From contig CM067569.1 in NCBI GenBank assembly GCA_034336665.1, positions 19,723,820-19,787,819 on the forward strand: a DNA stretch of 64,000 nt, given 5' to 3'. The DNA comes from Luscinia megarhynchos. Its lineage: Eukaryota > Chordata > Aves > Passeriformes > Turdidae. The notes under the pieces are model-generated. The model was not told the DNA's origin, did not search any database, and saw nothing but the letters and a program-made list of their open reading frames with translations. Each line of letters opens with the position of its first letter. The stretch's first letter is position 1. This document shows positions 1 through 11,200 of this stretch, piece after piece. The translations under genes and the position numbers were made by a program.

Positions 1-58
1 TGTCTCTTGGAGGCTGTAATTGCATAGACCATTCTGAGCTGTTAATTTTCCCTTCCAG

Positions 59-214
59 ATTTAGAAATTACAGTACCCATTCGACATTCTCATAATACTT
101 TGGGGAAACCAGAATGTGGAATATATGAATACACCCCCAGGAAAAACATTTTTCCACCAAAAAAGGAGTTAAAACGAGGAGACTGGAAAACAGAAAGCAC
201 ATCCAGCACAACAA
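59..214 (+). CDS. PIK3AP1: PIK3AP1 coding exon (fourth from last)
   Basis: The acceptor is TTCCCTTCCAG ending at 58 and the donor GTAAGC begins at 215. The exon starts two bases into a codon and ends after one base of a serine codon. It encodes EITVPIRHSHNTLGKPECG followed by a Lys/Arg-rich stretch ending in ESTSSTT. The two tyrosines in GIYEY are possible phosphorylation sites (inference). Confidence 0.92.
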
Positions 215-3200
215 GTAAGCAATCTCTGAGTGTTACCGTCCCTACAGGAAAGCTGGATGGAATGCACTTCCCAAGCCTGACCTTGGAGTCAACCCAGGGG
301 ACAGGCCTTCTGTTCCTGAATCCCAGCACTGACAATGCCACTCCAAACCTTGCATGCCTCAGGCCAGCTCTTCTCAAAACTGTAAAAGCAAGTCCAGGTG
401 TGCATCCAGTGGTTTGGGCATTTTTTGTCTGCATTTATGCAGGAGCAGAACCTGAAAGCTGTGCAAAAGATTATCTTGAGCTTTCTCAGAGAAGACTGTC
501 TTCAGTTCTTAAACGTACTTGGCAACTGCTCTCTTATTGGAAAGGATGCTCCCATGCTGTGACTGCCAGCAGGCTGTGTACTCTTCTGGCCTGAAGGGCC
601 GTTATATTTCAGTCTGGAAACCAGTCTCTACATGTTGTTTGTTCAATTATTTTACATAAAGGACAGCATTTTTAATTGGTAACTGTGGGACCTCTTGAGT
701 GACTTGGGCAGTCTGCATATTTTTATTATCTTTGCTTTTCATTATGCTTAATTTCTGCAAATTAAATCTCTGCATTCTTGCTCTTATTGCAGACTGAGCA
801 ATTCTCACAGAAATAATTTAGGATCAATTTGGTCCTTTGAAAGGAAACCTGACATCCTGTGAGGTTACCACCTTCGTGACTCTTGGCAAGATGCAGCTGG
901 CATGCATCCAGAATAGGTGCCAGAGGCAGCTGACTGAGCCAGTAACTTGCATACAAGCTCATGTGAGAGAAGTGTTAACAAGTCTGTGGAGCTCGCTGTA
1001 TGCAGCTTGGCGCTCTTTCTCATGGTGTGATTGTGAGAATGGATCCTACCACAGTATTTAGCACTCTTAAGTGCTGCCGTTTGTACCAGCTGATGATACT
1101 TACCAAAGCCTGCAAGAAGGGACTGGATCTTTGAAGAAAACCTCTCTATGCACCATTTCAGTGTAGAGGTTTCTGAGTGTTAATGTCCCAGTATTTCACA
1201 GCCCTTATAGAACGTTATCTATTTATGGCTGAAAGCAGCCATAGCAGTGTAGGATATATTTGTGAGATGCTGTCATCTTTAAAGTTGGCATGACTGACTG
1301 CAAAACAACCCCTACTCTGAGTCCATGACAGTTAAATAGGTTTGCATAGGTGGGTGCTGAAGGTTGTTTGAACAAACGTGGTTTTAGCTTGGAAATAGAC
1401 TAGGAGACATTCCTGTGATGAGTGAAGATTGTTGTAAGAGGGGGGTAGTAAACAGTTTTATTTGGAACAATAACTTCTTAAGCAGTCACTCCAGGAATGA
1501 ATGTGACAGTGCTCAGAGCCATCTATCTTCATGCAATTGTTAAAGATACAGAGATTGATAATTTAAATGTACACAGGCGTTGGGTGTGTAACCCTTGCGA
1601 AAATATTTGTCTGATTTGCCAGATGATATTGGCACTGGATCTTTTCAGTTACATTAAGGTTGTGAGTATTTAACCAGAAGACTGGATAAAGAAGGATAAG
1701 GCAGAAAACTAGAATGAAAGCATAATTGAATGGCTTGGTCCTGTGGTCTGTGTTGTATGAAATGCTGTTGTTTGGATCCTGAACATATGAAAAAAACAGT
1801 GAAAATAAATTAATCTACACAAGCATTAATTATGTGCGCAAGAACTAAGCAGGTTAGAAAGAACCCTGAATTAGATATTTGCAGTTAAATCACCAGGGTT
1901 TGTTAATCAGTTTTTCTTTTGCTTACTCCAGGTAGTGCAAGTAACCGCTCCAGCACTCGGAGTATAATGAGTGTCAGCAGTGGGATGGAAGGGGACAGTG
2001 AGGTAAGCTCTCACCTCTGCTATGTACTGTTCTGCTGTCCTTAAGTACATGCCTTTGTTTTCATGCAAACAAAAAGAGCTCAGAGCTGGCATTGCATTTA
2101 GATAAATGCCAAAATGTAGCCACTTCTCTTGTGAAGATACCAAGAACCAGATTCTGCTGTTCTGTAAACAGTTCTCTTTATTTTTTAGGACAGTGAAGTC
2201 CCAGAAACAGCAAGGAGCCGCAGCCCAGTTCTTCACCAAGTAGAGAGGCTTCCTTTCCCAGAAAGGCCTCCCAGAGTGCCCCCTCGAGGTGCAAGCAGGT
2301 AAAACTAAAGTGCAGCTCAAAATGTGTGCTTTCAGTGAATCCACGTGGAAGCCTTGAAAAGAAAGCAAGGCAGTTAGCAAGGCAGAAAGTGAGTGTGTTT
2401 TTGAGCAAAGTCTACCAGACTGCTATCTGTCAACACACACCGTTAGGAATTGTAAGGTCACTGTTTCTCATCTGTGTGTGAAGGAATCTGTTTCCTAGCT
2501 GGTAACAAGGCTGTTGCAGTGCTGTCCCTGTGGTTCATGCACAGCAAGAGGCAGCACTAGTGAAGCACACGACACTTGCCATAGTGAGACTGACCCAGGT
2601 GGAGTCCTGTGGAGGCCAATGCCAACAGAGTTGCATCCTGCCCTTGGCAGAGATTTAGTACCTGACCCTTCTGAGAATATCCTCTTGGAACATACAAAGT
2701 GTAGTGCAGGGGGAAGTTCCTTTTGGCATTCTCTCTGACTTTATTTTTACAAAGTTCAGATCTCTCCAAAGCATATATGTTTACACATGTTACTGGCTCT
2801 CAAAGAAGCAGCACTGGTTTTATAAAAGATGTTTGGGAGTTTTGACTTGATTTCATCATAAACTTAAATAACTTGTAAATATCCCTTTAGTCTAACCAGT
2901 GCAAGTCTCTGAAGTCTATTTCCCAAAAAGTTCTCTCAGTACAGATACTAATAAAATTCTCCAACTGTTAAAACAGTAATTGCCACTATATGGGTACAGC
3001 AAGGTCTGTGTTGTTGGCTTGGCTTTGGCAAGTATATAGCTGGAATTTATCTGCAGTTAGTTTGAAAAAAGGGTTTGAATCTTTTGATCTCTTCCTATTG
3101 CATCTTCATTTCAGGAGAAAGCTGCCATATTATCCAAGTTTCACTATTGCAGCATCTCTTTCCAGTAATAGTAGAATTACGGCAGCTGCAGAACAGAAGA

Positions 3201-3445
3201 AATAGCTTGGACAGGAACAGTGCTCTGGCAGCTTGGCATCTGCTCTGTTGCTCAATCAGCCTGTTTTTCTTCTTGTATGACAACTGATTGTACAGTAGGC
3301 TTACATATGATGTTATTGCATGCAATATGTTGTTCCAAACTCTATTTTCTACTACTTTTACATGCATTTTCTTTCTCTGTTTTTTTATAGGCCTGTAAGC
3401 TGTGAAGGCTTTTATCCTCCACCTGTGCCCCCAAGGGGTCGCTGA
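59..3445 (+). CDS. PIK3AP1: PIK3AP1 (BCAP), last four coding exons, partial gene
   Basis: This is the 3' end of the gene for the B-cell adaptor for phosphoinositide 3-kinase, a cytoplasmic adaptor that links B-cell and Toll-like receptor signalling to PI3K. Joining 59-214, 1932-2002, 2189-2298 and 3391-3445 gives an open frame of 129 residues plus stop. It contains the blocks PECGIYEYTPRKNIFPPKKE and KRGDWKTESTSST, a serine-rich stretch, and a proline-rich end with PPRVPPRG and PPPVPPRGR. These fit the C-terminal tail of BCAP as I know it. The TIR-like, DBB and ankyrin regions lie upstream of the window. Proline-rich PPRxPPR elements in this tail are candidate SH3-binding sites (inference). 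All three introns are GT-AG and the junction phases agree. Position directly before TM9SF3 in the same orientation supports the call. Confidence 0.93.
215..1931 (+). other. PIK3AP1 intron, nothing recognised
   Basis: This 1.7 kb GT-AG intron contains no repeat, RNA gene or additional exon that I can recognise. Open frames read across its 5' end simply extend the preceding exon past its donor site. Confidence 0.7.
1932..2002 (+). CDS. PIK3AP1: PIK3AP1 coding exon (third from last)
   Basis: A 71-base exon between an AG at 1930-1931 and the donor GTAAGC at 2003. It completes a split serine codon and encodes SASNRSSTRSIMSVSSGMEG then DSE. The very serine-rich composition suggests a disordered, phosphorylatable linker. 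It ends in phase 0. Confidence 0.9.
2189..2298 (+). CDS. PIK3AP1: PIK3AP1 coding exon (second from last)
   Basis: A 110-base exon after a pyrimidine-rich acceptor ending TTTTTTAG, with donor GTAAAA at 2299. It encodes DSEVPETARSRSP and then a proline/arginine-rich run with PERPPRVPPRGAS. It leaves two bases of an arginine codon that the last exon completes. Confidence 0.92.
2299..3390 (+). other. Last intron of PIK3AP1, nothing recognised
   Basis: A 1.1 kb GT-AG intron with a strong poly-T acceptor tract just before 3391. I see no repeat family or RNA gene in it. Confidence 0.7.
3391..3445 (+). CDS. PIK3AP1: PIK3AP1 last coding exon and stop
   Basis: The exon follows TTTTTTATAG and encodes PVSCEGFYPPPVPPRGR, then TGA at 3443-3445. 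The PPPVPPRGR ending is the expected proline-rich C-terminus of BCAP. The 3' UTR follows directly. Confidence 0.93.
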
Positions 3446-6400
3446 ATCTCTCAGCATCTGTGGAATATGAAATTTTTTTCATGTTTATATCTGTGTTTGT
3501 ACAAATTTGTTTTGGGTTGTCTTAAATTATTTATAAGTGGGACCCAAATGATTTCATTCCCTTCATCCTCCCTGAAGCTCTGGTGACTTCTCCCATGATT
3601 TTCACTGGGACTTTTTGGCGTTCTATAACCTTTTCTGAGTTGGAAGAATTTTGGTTCTTCGGGGCTTCAAGAAAAGGTATCATCATTGTGAAGAAAATTG
3701 ATGTGTGTCTTGGGAGCCCTGCACCAACATGAAGATGCCATTTGATCAAGAAAGCACATAGCACATGTGTCCTTTTAGGAACTACATCCTGATAAGCACT
3801 GTTACCAAACCTCTCAATACAGTCTATCAGGGCTTGACTGGAAAACATGCTTAAAACGTAAAGAAAGTAAGATGCTTGAAAAATGCTCATTACAGCAGGA
3901 GCAGGTGAATGTACTACTGCTTGGCATAACATTTTGGATACAATTGTACTGACCTCTCAGAAGGTGTAGCATCCCCCTTTAGCAATCATTAAACCGTGGG
4001 GAGATGAGAAATTGTCTTCAAGAATGTATTTTGCATACAGCCTTGAAAATGCCTTTCTTTTTCCTGTTCCCTCCTTGAAGAGGACAGACAAGGTGGTGTG
4101 TGTGCTGTATTTACCAAGAAAATTCCCAAGACAACTGGTAAGGCACCTTTGTGGTATCACAAACCAGCTATACTTAAACCTTTTTCAGGCAGGGTGCAAA
4201 ATCACATGACTGAGCTCTCAAATTAGAAAAGGAATTGGTGGCAGTGCTATGTTTTGTGTCTTTTACATGTCAATATGAGTGCATTTCACTTCATACCCTG
4301 GAACAGTAGTGAGTTTCCAATTGTCAGTGCACACCCCTCACAAATACCAGCTGTATTTTAAGTGGCTGCATTGGGAACAGACAGCCTGGGGGCTGGACTC
4401 TGCTGGCTCTACTGTTCCTTTCTGCAACGTGAATCTGCAGCAGCTATGTCCAGCCTTTTTTCTGCCTGAGGGCTTACAAACCTAAGGAGGCTTCCTGGTT
4501 TGGCTCTCTTCCAGACTTTGAAATCTTCTGTGCATATCTCAGCCCTTGGGGGACAAGTTTAAGGCTCTGGTTGTCCTGTGAGTGACAGAGATGGAAGTTC
4601 TGCAAGGTAACATTCAGGGTAGAGAATTAAACATCCTTGCATGCTTGGTTTTCATGGATGGAAGAGAGGGAATGGCTTGAAAAACAGGCAGATACATCTG
4701 TGTTAGGTGATCCCTCAGGTGTAGGTAGCACATGTAGAGCTTCTGTCTGATCATGTCAGCCCCCCTTCATCTGTAGGAGAGCAGGCACAGAGTTGCAGTT
4801 CCTTTCTCTTGTAGGATAGCAAACCCAGTGTGTGAAGCTGCAGAAGTGCTTTACCAGCACTGAATGAAGGTGGAGAAGCCCCTGCTGCTTTCAGGGATAT
4901 AGGCATATGCTAAATATGATCTGTGCATTAGACTCATAGGATTTGGGTGACTCCAAATGCAGTTCATATACCCTCCCCTTTTGATGGCAGAGGGATGCAG
5001 GAGTTGTGCTGCATACACAGCACAACAGATACAGAGGTGTCCTTTCTGTTTTGTTTTTTTTATTATTTTATTTTTTAAAGGAACCTCAGTGCTGTCTCCA
5101 GTAACTGCTCCTATAGACTTTCAGTGACAGTTTGCTTTTGTTCACTGTAGCCATAGTGAGGTGAGAACTGCCTTCCTGTGCTCTTCTTGGAATGAAACAA
5201 GGTTTCCAGCACTATTAGCTCAAATTGGAAGGAGGGAAGGAGGTTTTGGTGCTGAAATTAGTAAAATAGTAGCAAGGATAAATGAAGAAATTAGGGGTAA
5301 AAGAGAGAAACCAAAAGAAGAAATTCAGCAGCTTGATTGTCTTTAGCTGTCACATGCTTTGGTTTGCACACAGCTTCCTGGCTTTGCTCAAAAATTCCCT
5401 ATCTTCTTGGTGCTGACTGCAACTGTGCCCCAGACCTTGGAGCTGTGATGTGATAAGAGGAATTTGTCTGCTTTCACAGCTGCCAGGTCCAATATAAAGT
5501 AGAATTGCAGGATGTGGGTAAAACTGTAATAAGACAGGAAAGGAAGAGCAAATTAGATGTGTATCATGCAGATTATCTTTCAGCATTGTTGGACTGAAGC
5601 AGGCCAAGAGTCCATCTTTCCCAGCTAATTTTTAATTCTGCATCCCCTCCATGTTATAGCTAAATGTCCTCTATGGGAGGGATTTATCTGAGCATTTGCC
5701 TTTGCAGGATCCTAATACCATGGCTGTGAACTGGATATTTATTACTTGTGCTGTGGAGAAACAGTTATATCTGAATTGCTGAAAAGTGGCTCATGAGTAG
5801 CCCTTCAGTTTCTCTCCCATGTGAAGCTTAGATACTCCATTACTCTGACCTGACCTATCACATAAAGCCAGTTGCTGGTGGGGCTCTGGTTTGGAGGTGA
5901 GCTGGGAAAAGGAGAGCTGAGCCATACTATAAATATACTATGTATTCTGTTCAGGCCCCTTCTGCACTGCTTAAGGGAGGGAATTTGAAGATGCAGCTGT
6001 AGTTTCAGATGTTCCTGTCTCACTGCTGCTGGGTTAGTGAGGGATCTCAGTAACCAACAATCACTGCAAGGCTCTCATCCTATCGAGGAAAAAAGGAGCA
6101 GCACTAAAATGGCTTTACTGTTAGGTGCAGGTAGACAATTGGATGCAGGCATGTTTTTCTAGCCTCTTACAGGCCAACAGCAATGCACCTGCTTAGCCAC
6201 TAAAGTGTGTGTTCCACACAGGTTGGGTTCATCTAGTTGCTTTCAGCCTCTTACAGGGGCTTCATGCATTGAAATGTATCTGTATTTTGTGCTGGTAAGC
6301 ACGTGGTGTATGTTGCTTCCACCCAGGATGAGAAATGCACCGAAACTGAAGATCAGAAGAGACCAGAGAAGAAAACAGCATGCATGCAGCTTAGTGATTG

Positions 6401-6720
6401 CTGGTTATTTAAGAATGTGCTTGGGAGGGAAAGTGGAAAGGGAAATATGGACAGTGTTTCTGATACATATCAGAGTTCAAGGACTGAAGAGATAATAAAA
6501 TTGCTTGTGAAAACTTAAGTGGCCTGGCCAGTTGTAGGGGCACCAACCAATCCACCAAACTCAGGTGCCAGCTGGCAGGCCTGGGCAGTGTTTGTTCTTT
6601 GTACAGCATGCCTTGCAAACCCTGCTGCAGCAGATGGCTCTGGTTGGCCCTGTTGCTGACTGAGAGACTTAAGTATTGAATAAACTGAAGATGCTGAAGC
6701 CTCCTTTCTCTGTCTCCCAA
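3446..6720 (+). other. PIK3AP1: PIK3AP1 3' UTR and downstream sequence, end uncertain
   Basis: Non-coding sequence after the stop. ATTAAA variant signals lie at 3988-3993 and 4626-4631. The first canonical AATAAA hexamers after the stop are at 6494-6499 and 6679-6684. I cannot decide from sequence which is used. Short open frames here, including a 133-codon one on the minus strand at 3531-3932, resemble nothing I know and look fortuitous. Confidence 0.45.
6679..6684 (+). terminator. Candidate distal polyadenylation signal AATAAA for PIK3AP1
   Basis: This is the last canonical AATAAA hexamer before the TM9SF3 promoter region. Another lies at 6494-6499. Use of either would imply a 3' UTR of about 3 kb. 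Only the hexamer itself is seen; the rest is inference. Confidence 0.25.
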
Positions 6721-6794
6721 GGGTAAGCTACTCTATTTTGGACTGAGATGCAATGACTAGAAAGAAACATATGGTGTTATCAAAACTGTCTAGG

Positions 6795-6809
6795 TTTTTT
6801 TTTTTTTTT
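6795..6809 (+). repeat. Poly-T tract (15 T)
   Basis: A homopolymer run of 15 T in the PIK3AP1-TM9SF3 intergenic region, followed shortly by a short GT repeat (TGTGTGTGTG). It has no visible function. Confidence 0.85.
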
Positions 6810-7485
6810 AGACTGTGTGTGTGTAATACAAGCATGGTTTTTGCATGGGTTTTGGCAAGTATCTCTTCAGGGACCTTGCTTCTACTGAAACACTGTCTCC
6901 TGAATCTCTGGAAAAGGCTTCATATAAATATACCTTGTAAAATATGTTCAGGGAAGGTAGACTGAATGTGTAAAACCACAAGAGGAAAAGCTTTTAGAAT
7001 AGGTATGATGCTAACAGGGAAATCTGTTTTCTGCATCATTTCTACAAAGCATGTAGGAATCACCTGTGACAGCAAGGAATTCCTGCCTTCTGCTCATGTC
7101 ATTTGTTGTCTGTCTGCTTATTTTGTTGGCTCTCTTTGCTTGAGAAGTTGGTGTAGCGCCCCCTCCCCTTTTTTAAAAAAAGAATATATACAATAGCTTT
7201 TGAATTTTTTTACTGTGTTTCTTTAATTTAAAAGCTGTCTGATGAATCAGTGTTCAATACCATGAGCTTTCTGGATTGGAGGCTTTGGTTAGGTTTTTCT
7301 TACTGTGGACTTGTAGTTTGAGGTAGGTCCAAGTTGGGAGGCAGGTTTGTGGGTTTTGTCTTGGGCAGCACTGACAGAAACCTTACCCTGAACAGGGTCC
7401 AGGTGTGGCTGTGCTGCCTCAGCACCTGCAGCTCTGAGTGCTCCCGCTGCTTGTAGAGGGGAGAAGAGAATGTGCCTGTGAATTT

Positions 7486-7872
7486 CACAGAATCACAGAA
7501 CGGATGGGCTCGGAAAAGACCTCTGAGAGCACCGAGTCCAACCTCTGCCTGAACATCACCGTATCAACGGGAAACCGTGTCCAGTCGTTCCTTGAACACC
7601 TCCAGGGCCAGTGACTGCCCCACCTCCCTGGGCAGCCCCTTCCGATGTTTGATCAGCCCGTCCATGAGGAAACTGCGCCTGGTGTCCAAACTTGAGGCCA
7701 GGTCCTCTTGTCCTGTCACTGGTTCCCTGGGAGAAGAGACCGACCCCCACCTCGCCAGGGCCTCCTTTCAGGCATTTGTAGTGATGAGGGTCTCCCCTCA
7801 GCCCCCTCCTCTCCAGGCTCAACACGCGCCGCTCCCTCAGCTGCTGCAGAGGGTACTGATACACAGCCCCGC
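7486..7872 (-). mobile_element. CR1 LINE 3' fragment, antisense
   Basis: Read on the minus strand this ends with the CR1-type tail TTCTGTGATTCTGTGAAAT at its + strand left edge. Going right on the + strand there follow the familiar blocks AAAGACCTCTGAGAGCACCG, GTCCAACCTCTGCC, CCACCTCCCTGGGCAGCCC, CTTGTCCTGTCAC and CTCCAGGCTCAACA. All are complements of the conserved 3' end of avian CR1 elements. The copy is about 385 bp, 5'-truncated and too decayed to encode protein. It retains many CpG sites and stops about 50 bp before the TM9SF3 CpG island. Confidence 0.9.
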
Positions 7873-8076
7873 GTCCCGCCCTTCCCAAACACCTTAACTT
7901 ATTCTATCGACCAAAAGGAAATGGCAATCGCCATTCCATCCCGGGCGGAGGGCGCTCCCGCTGGCCGCGGTGTATCCAAGGCCCCGGCCCCTCCCTCCCG
8001 CGCGCCGTGCCCGCCGCGCCCCGCGGGCTCCCGTAGCGCTCCCGGCGCGCCCCCGCGGTTCCGGCGGGCGGGCGGG

Positions 8077-8084
8077 TGACGTGG
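8077..8084 (+). promoter_or_regulatory. TGACGTGG element (UPRE / CRE-like)
   Basis: TGACGTGG is the core bound by CREB/ATF-type bZIP factors, and it equals the unfolded-protein-response element core recognised by XBP1/ATF6-class factors. It lies 80 bases before the ATG. The motif is seen directly; its use is inferred. Confidence 0.45.
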
Positions 8085-8092
8085 CGGGCGGG

Positions 8093-8103
8093 GCGGAAGT
8101 GGC
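8093..8103 (+). promoter_or_regulatory. ETS-type site GCGGAAGTGGC
   Basis: A GGAAGTG core preceded by GC boxes, as often found for GABPA/ELK-type factors close to transcription starts of housekeeping genes. The motif is seen; function is inferred. Confidence 0.4.
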
Positions 8104-8163
8104 GTCGGCGGCGGGCGCGGGCCGGTGCCGCGGCGGGGCCTGCTGGGGACGCCGAGGCCCGAG

Positions 8164-8241
8164 ATGGCGGCGCCCGGGCTGCTGCTGCTGCTCCTGCCGC
8201 TCCTGCCGCTGCGCGCCCGCGCCGACGAGCACGAGCACACG
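8164..8241 (+). CDS. TM9SF3: TM9SF3 exon 1 (coding part)
   Basis: ATG at 8164 has G at -3 and at +4. The exon encodes [20 protein letters not shown] as signal peptide, then DEHEHT, and ends in phase 0 at donor GTGAGG (8242). The leucines are written largely by a short CTG repeat. It is the only part of the protein that differs strongly from mammals. Confidence 0.93.
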
Positions 8242-11200
8242 GTGAGGCGGCGCCCGGCTTCCCGGGAGCGGCGCTCGGGCCGCGGCGGCGCGGAGAGCGC
8301 GGCTCGGTGGGCGGGAGGGACGGGGAGCCGCGGGCCGCGGCCCGGGGGAGCGGCGGCTGCCGCCCCGCGGGGCTCCCTGCGCCCCGCCGCTGCTCGGCCG
8401 CGCGGGCCGGGGCCGGGCCCCGCGCTGCGGCTCGGGGGCTCGGGGCAGGGCCGCCGCGTTCTCCGATCCGGTTTGCACATCCTTGTGCGGCGGGCGGGGT
8501 GTCCCAGCCTTTCCTGGAGCAGATAAACGGCCCGGCAGGTACAGTGCTTTGTTTGGAGAGCGCTGTTTGCTCTGCCCTCCTCTCGGGAGGATGTTTGCTC
8601 TGGCTTCCGAGCAGAGCTCCGAGCGGAGCCGGGTGACAGCTCCCTCGGGAAGGGGCAGCTGGGCTGGGTGAGCGGCACGGGCACTGCCCCGGGCCCGCAG
8701 GAAGCAGGGCTGTGTGAAATGCTTCTGACCGCAGCGCTCGCCCATTGGCCTCACAGTAGAGTTTCTGAAGTGCTCCCAATATTACCCAAAAAAGAGTTTA
8801 TAGGAAAAAAATACCAGTGCTTCGTCGGTTTCTGATTTTATATCGGAGTGCTGTTTCCCGTGGCTTTCAGCTTGAGAAAGTGGAAGTTTGTGTGACAAGC
8901 TTAGATTTTGGAGCGAGGCTTTCCTGAGAACCATCTCTGTTTCCTGCAAGTGGAGTGGATTTCAATGTGTCCACGATTAAACACTGGGTCTGTCTGACTG
9001 TCAGGAGTTTTTTTTGCTCTCGAGCAGCGTGGCTGGCGAACACTCGCTGAGTCTTTTAACATAGTTTTCTCAAGGTGAGGTGTGGTAAAGCTTACAAAGT
9101 GTTTTTAATAAAAGCAGATAAATAGTACTGATAGTTTTTGTATAAGTGGTAGGTAATTAGTTGCCTTATTCCATTTATTTTTGAGGATTTAAAAACTGAT
9201 TAGGATTGTGTTTATTTTTTGAGAGTGAAAGGGATTTATTGGTTCTGCAGTTAATTACGGAAAAGTTAATCTAGTATTCAGTACTTTCAAGAAACAGATA
9301 TTCTTTGAACTAGTTTAGGTCCCAGTTTTGTTGCTGAACCTATGCTTTAGAGTGAGGCTTCTGCAGAGGTGAGATGGTTTTCAGTATATCACTGTGTTTA
9401 TTTTAGGGGCTGGTTGGCTTGAGGGATTATTCATTATTAAATTAATATAGGAAGTCTTCTAGAGAAGAAAATAAAGCTGTCACTGAATTTATCTGGGTTT
9501 GAGCTCTCCCTTCAGAAGTGATTTCTGATGTGTTTTAGGTCTTCTTAATGATTTCCTGAACAATTACCCATGGAAATCACAAATTCGTTTTGAAGGCTTG
9601 TAATTTTTTTCATCTAAACTACTCAGCTCTGAGGGATTATAAGTTTATTTTGGTTTAGTATTCTTGTTCACACAGTGTCCGGTTTATTAACTGGGTAGGT
9701 TATGTGATAGGTTAGGAATAGTTAGTGTAGAAATACAGTTACCTTTTTTTGGAAGGCTGTCTCCTTGCTTGGGTATTCTGATATTTTAATCTTGTGTGGG
9801 AGATTGGAGTGGAAGCATTAATAGCATGAATGAAACATGACCAGGGTTTGATAGTAGTATACTGATCTTAAGATAAAGAACCCGAAGAAAATATTCCTTT
9901 AATACTGCATTTTAATGAATTTCAGTTTTAAATATGATTGCAATTGGAAGATTACTTTTCTTACAATCAAAGTGCTTTATTACATTTTGAAGGCTCTGCT
10001 CACTTTTGGAGAAGTGGAAGGGAAATTTAGGATTTGGTAACCTCAAACTGAATTTTCACTGACTTTAAGACTCGAGACCTGTTGGTGGGAATACACATCC
10101 TTATCCTTTTCCTTCTGTGTTCTCAGTGTGCAGCTCCCTGGGGGAAGGTGTGCTGGTTCATCCTGACACAGCTGTACAGGGTGTTGGACACACAGAAGTG
10201 CTGCCTTAAGCTTTTAGTGCTGCTGTAACATGGAACAGTATGCTGTATGTGCTATAATATCTATTATATGTGTCCTTTATTTCATAGTTGTGGACTTCTA
10301 AGCAAATACTGTAAAAGGTAATTGTGAGAGGACTCTGCATGAAGCTCTAGGTCTATGCTATTGTTTCTGGATGTATTAGGTATGGATAGTATCATTGAAT
10401 CAACAGCTGTATGCTTTATCTTAAATTTGAATTAGTCTTTAAAAACCACATTTGTCTTCCTTTGGAGGAAGAGTAGTGTAAATGTAATTGTAAGATAAAG
10501 ACATGGGTATTTAAAATGAATAGTAAGGGAAGAGAAATCTTTGATACATCATTTAAAATCTGCATTGTCTAAAGAGTACAGCAGCATAACTTCAGAATAC
10601 AACAGAACAGTTTATCAGGAACTAACTGAAAACTTGTCTGGTGATTCTTTAACTTACTTTCATGCTTCAGAGCGTGTAATGTGCTTGGTCATTGCCTGTA
10701 TTATAATAATTGCAACATTTTTTGACAGTTGTCCTTTTATTTGTGGAGGCCAGTAGTATCAATGGGATACTGGTGGCCTTATCACAGTGTATTCTGAGCC
10801 TGCAGAAACTGGGCTCCTGCATGGCCTTTGCTTTTATATCTTCTGTTGAGACTTGTTGGAATTGATGATGAAATAGACAAACCATAAAACTTTCTCAAAT
10901 ATCCTGTGGTTTCTGTTGCAGGAGAATGGTCTAGAGAGTAGGTAGCATTTTAATTTTAATCTTGCTTCTCTTTAATTGTCTGTGCTCTGTAGGAGTAGAA
11001 ATACATGAAAAACATTGAAAAATAAACAAAACCCAGCCTACATTGTGTAGCAAAATTTCTAATTTAATATGGTTGAGAAAAGTATTTTTGCATGACTGAC
11101 ACCCTGATGAAGTACGTTAAAACCCTGAGCACGTAAGGCTTATTTAAAATTAGTATATAAAATTAGGAACTTTGTATAGTATCTAAAAATTGTCGGTTAG

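Larger units (their letters stand above)
7900..8540 (+). promoter_or_regulatory. TM9SF3: TM9SF3 CpG-island promoter
   Basis: A sharply GC- and CpG-rich block surrounds the TM9SF3 start codon with no TATA box, typical of a housekeeping promoter. Visible elements include TGACGTGG (8077-8084), an ETS-type GCGGAAGTGGC (8093-8103), GC boxes (8084-8096) and ATGGCGGC over the start codon. The exact transcription start cannot be fixed from sequence. Long open frames on both strands here come from the high GC and are not genes. Confidence 0.8.

Noticed and set aside
3531..3932. 133-codon minus-strand frame in the PIK3AP1 3' UTR
   Set aside because: No recognisable motif and no splice or promoter context; one such frame in several kb of 3' UTR is expected by chance.
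7708..8079. Possible upstream start for TM9SF3 at the in-frame ATG at 7921
   Set aside because: That frame ends at TGA 8077-8079, before the true ATG at 8164. At most it could be an upstream open frame if transcription begins that far upstream.
7894..8779. Three overlapping frames of 260-290 codons on the minus strand across the TM9SF3 promoter
   Set aside because: Same GC-rich artefact: three different minus frames are open at once and none has domain-like sequence.
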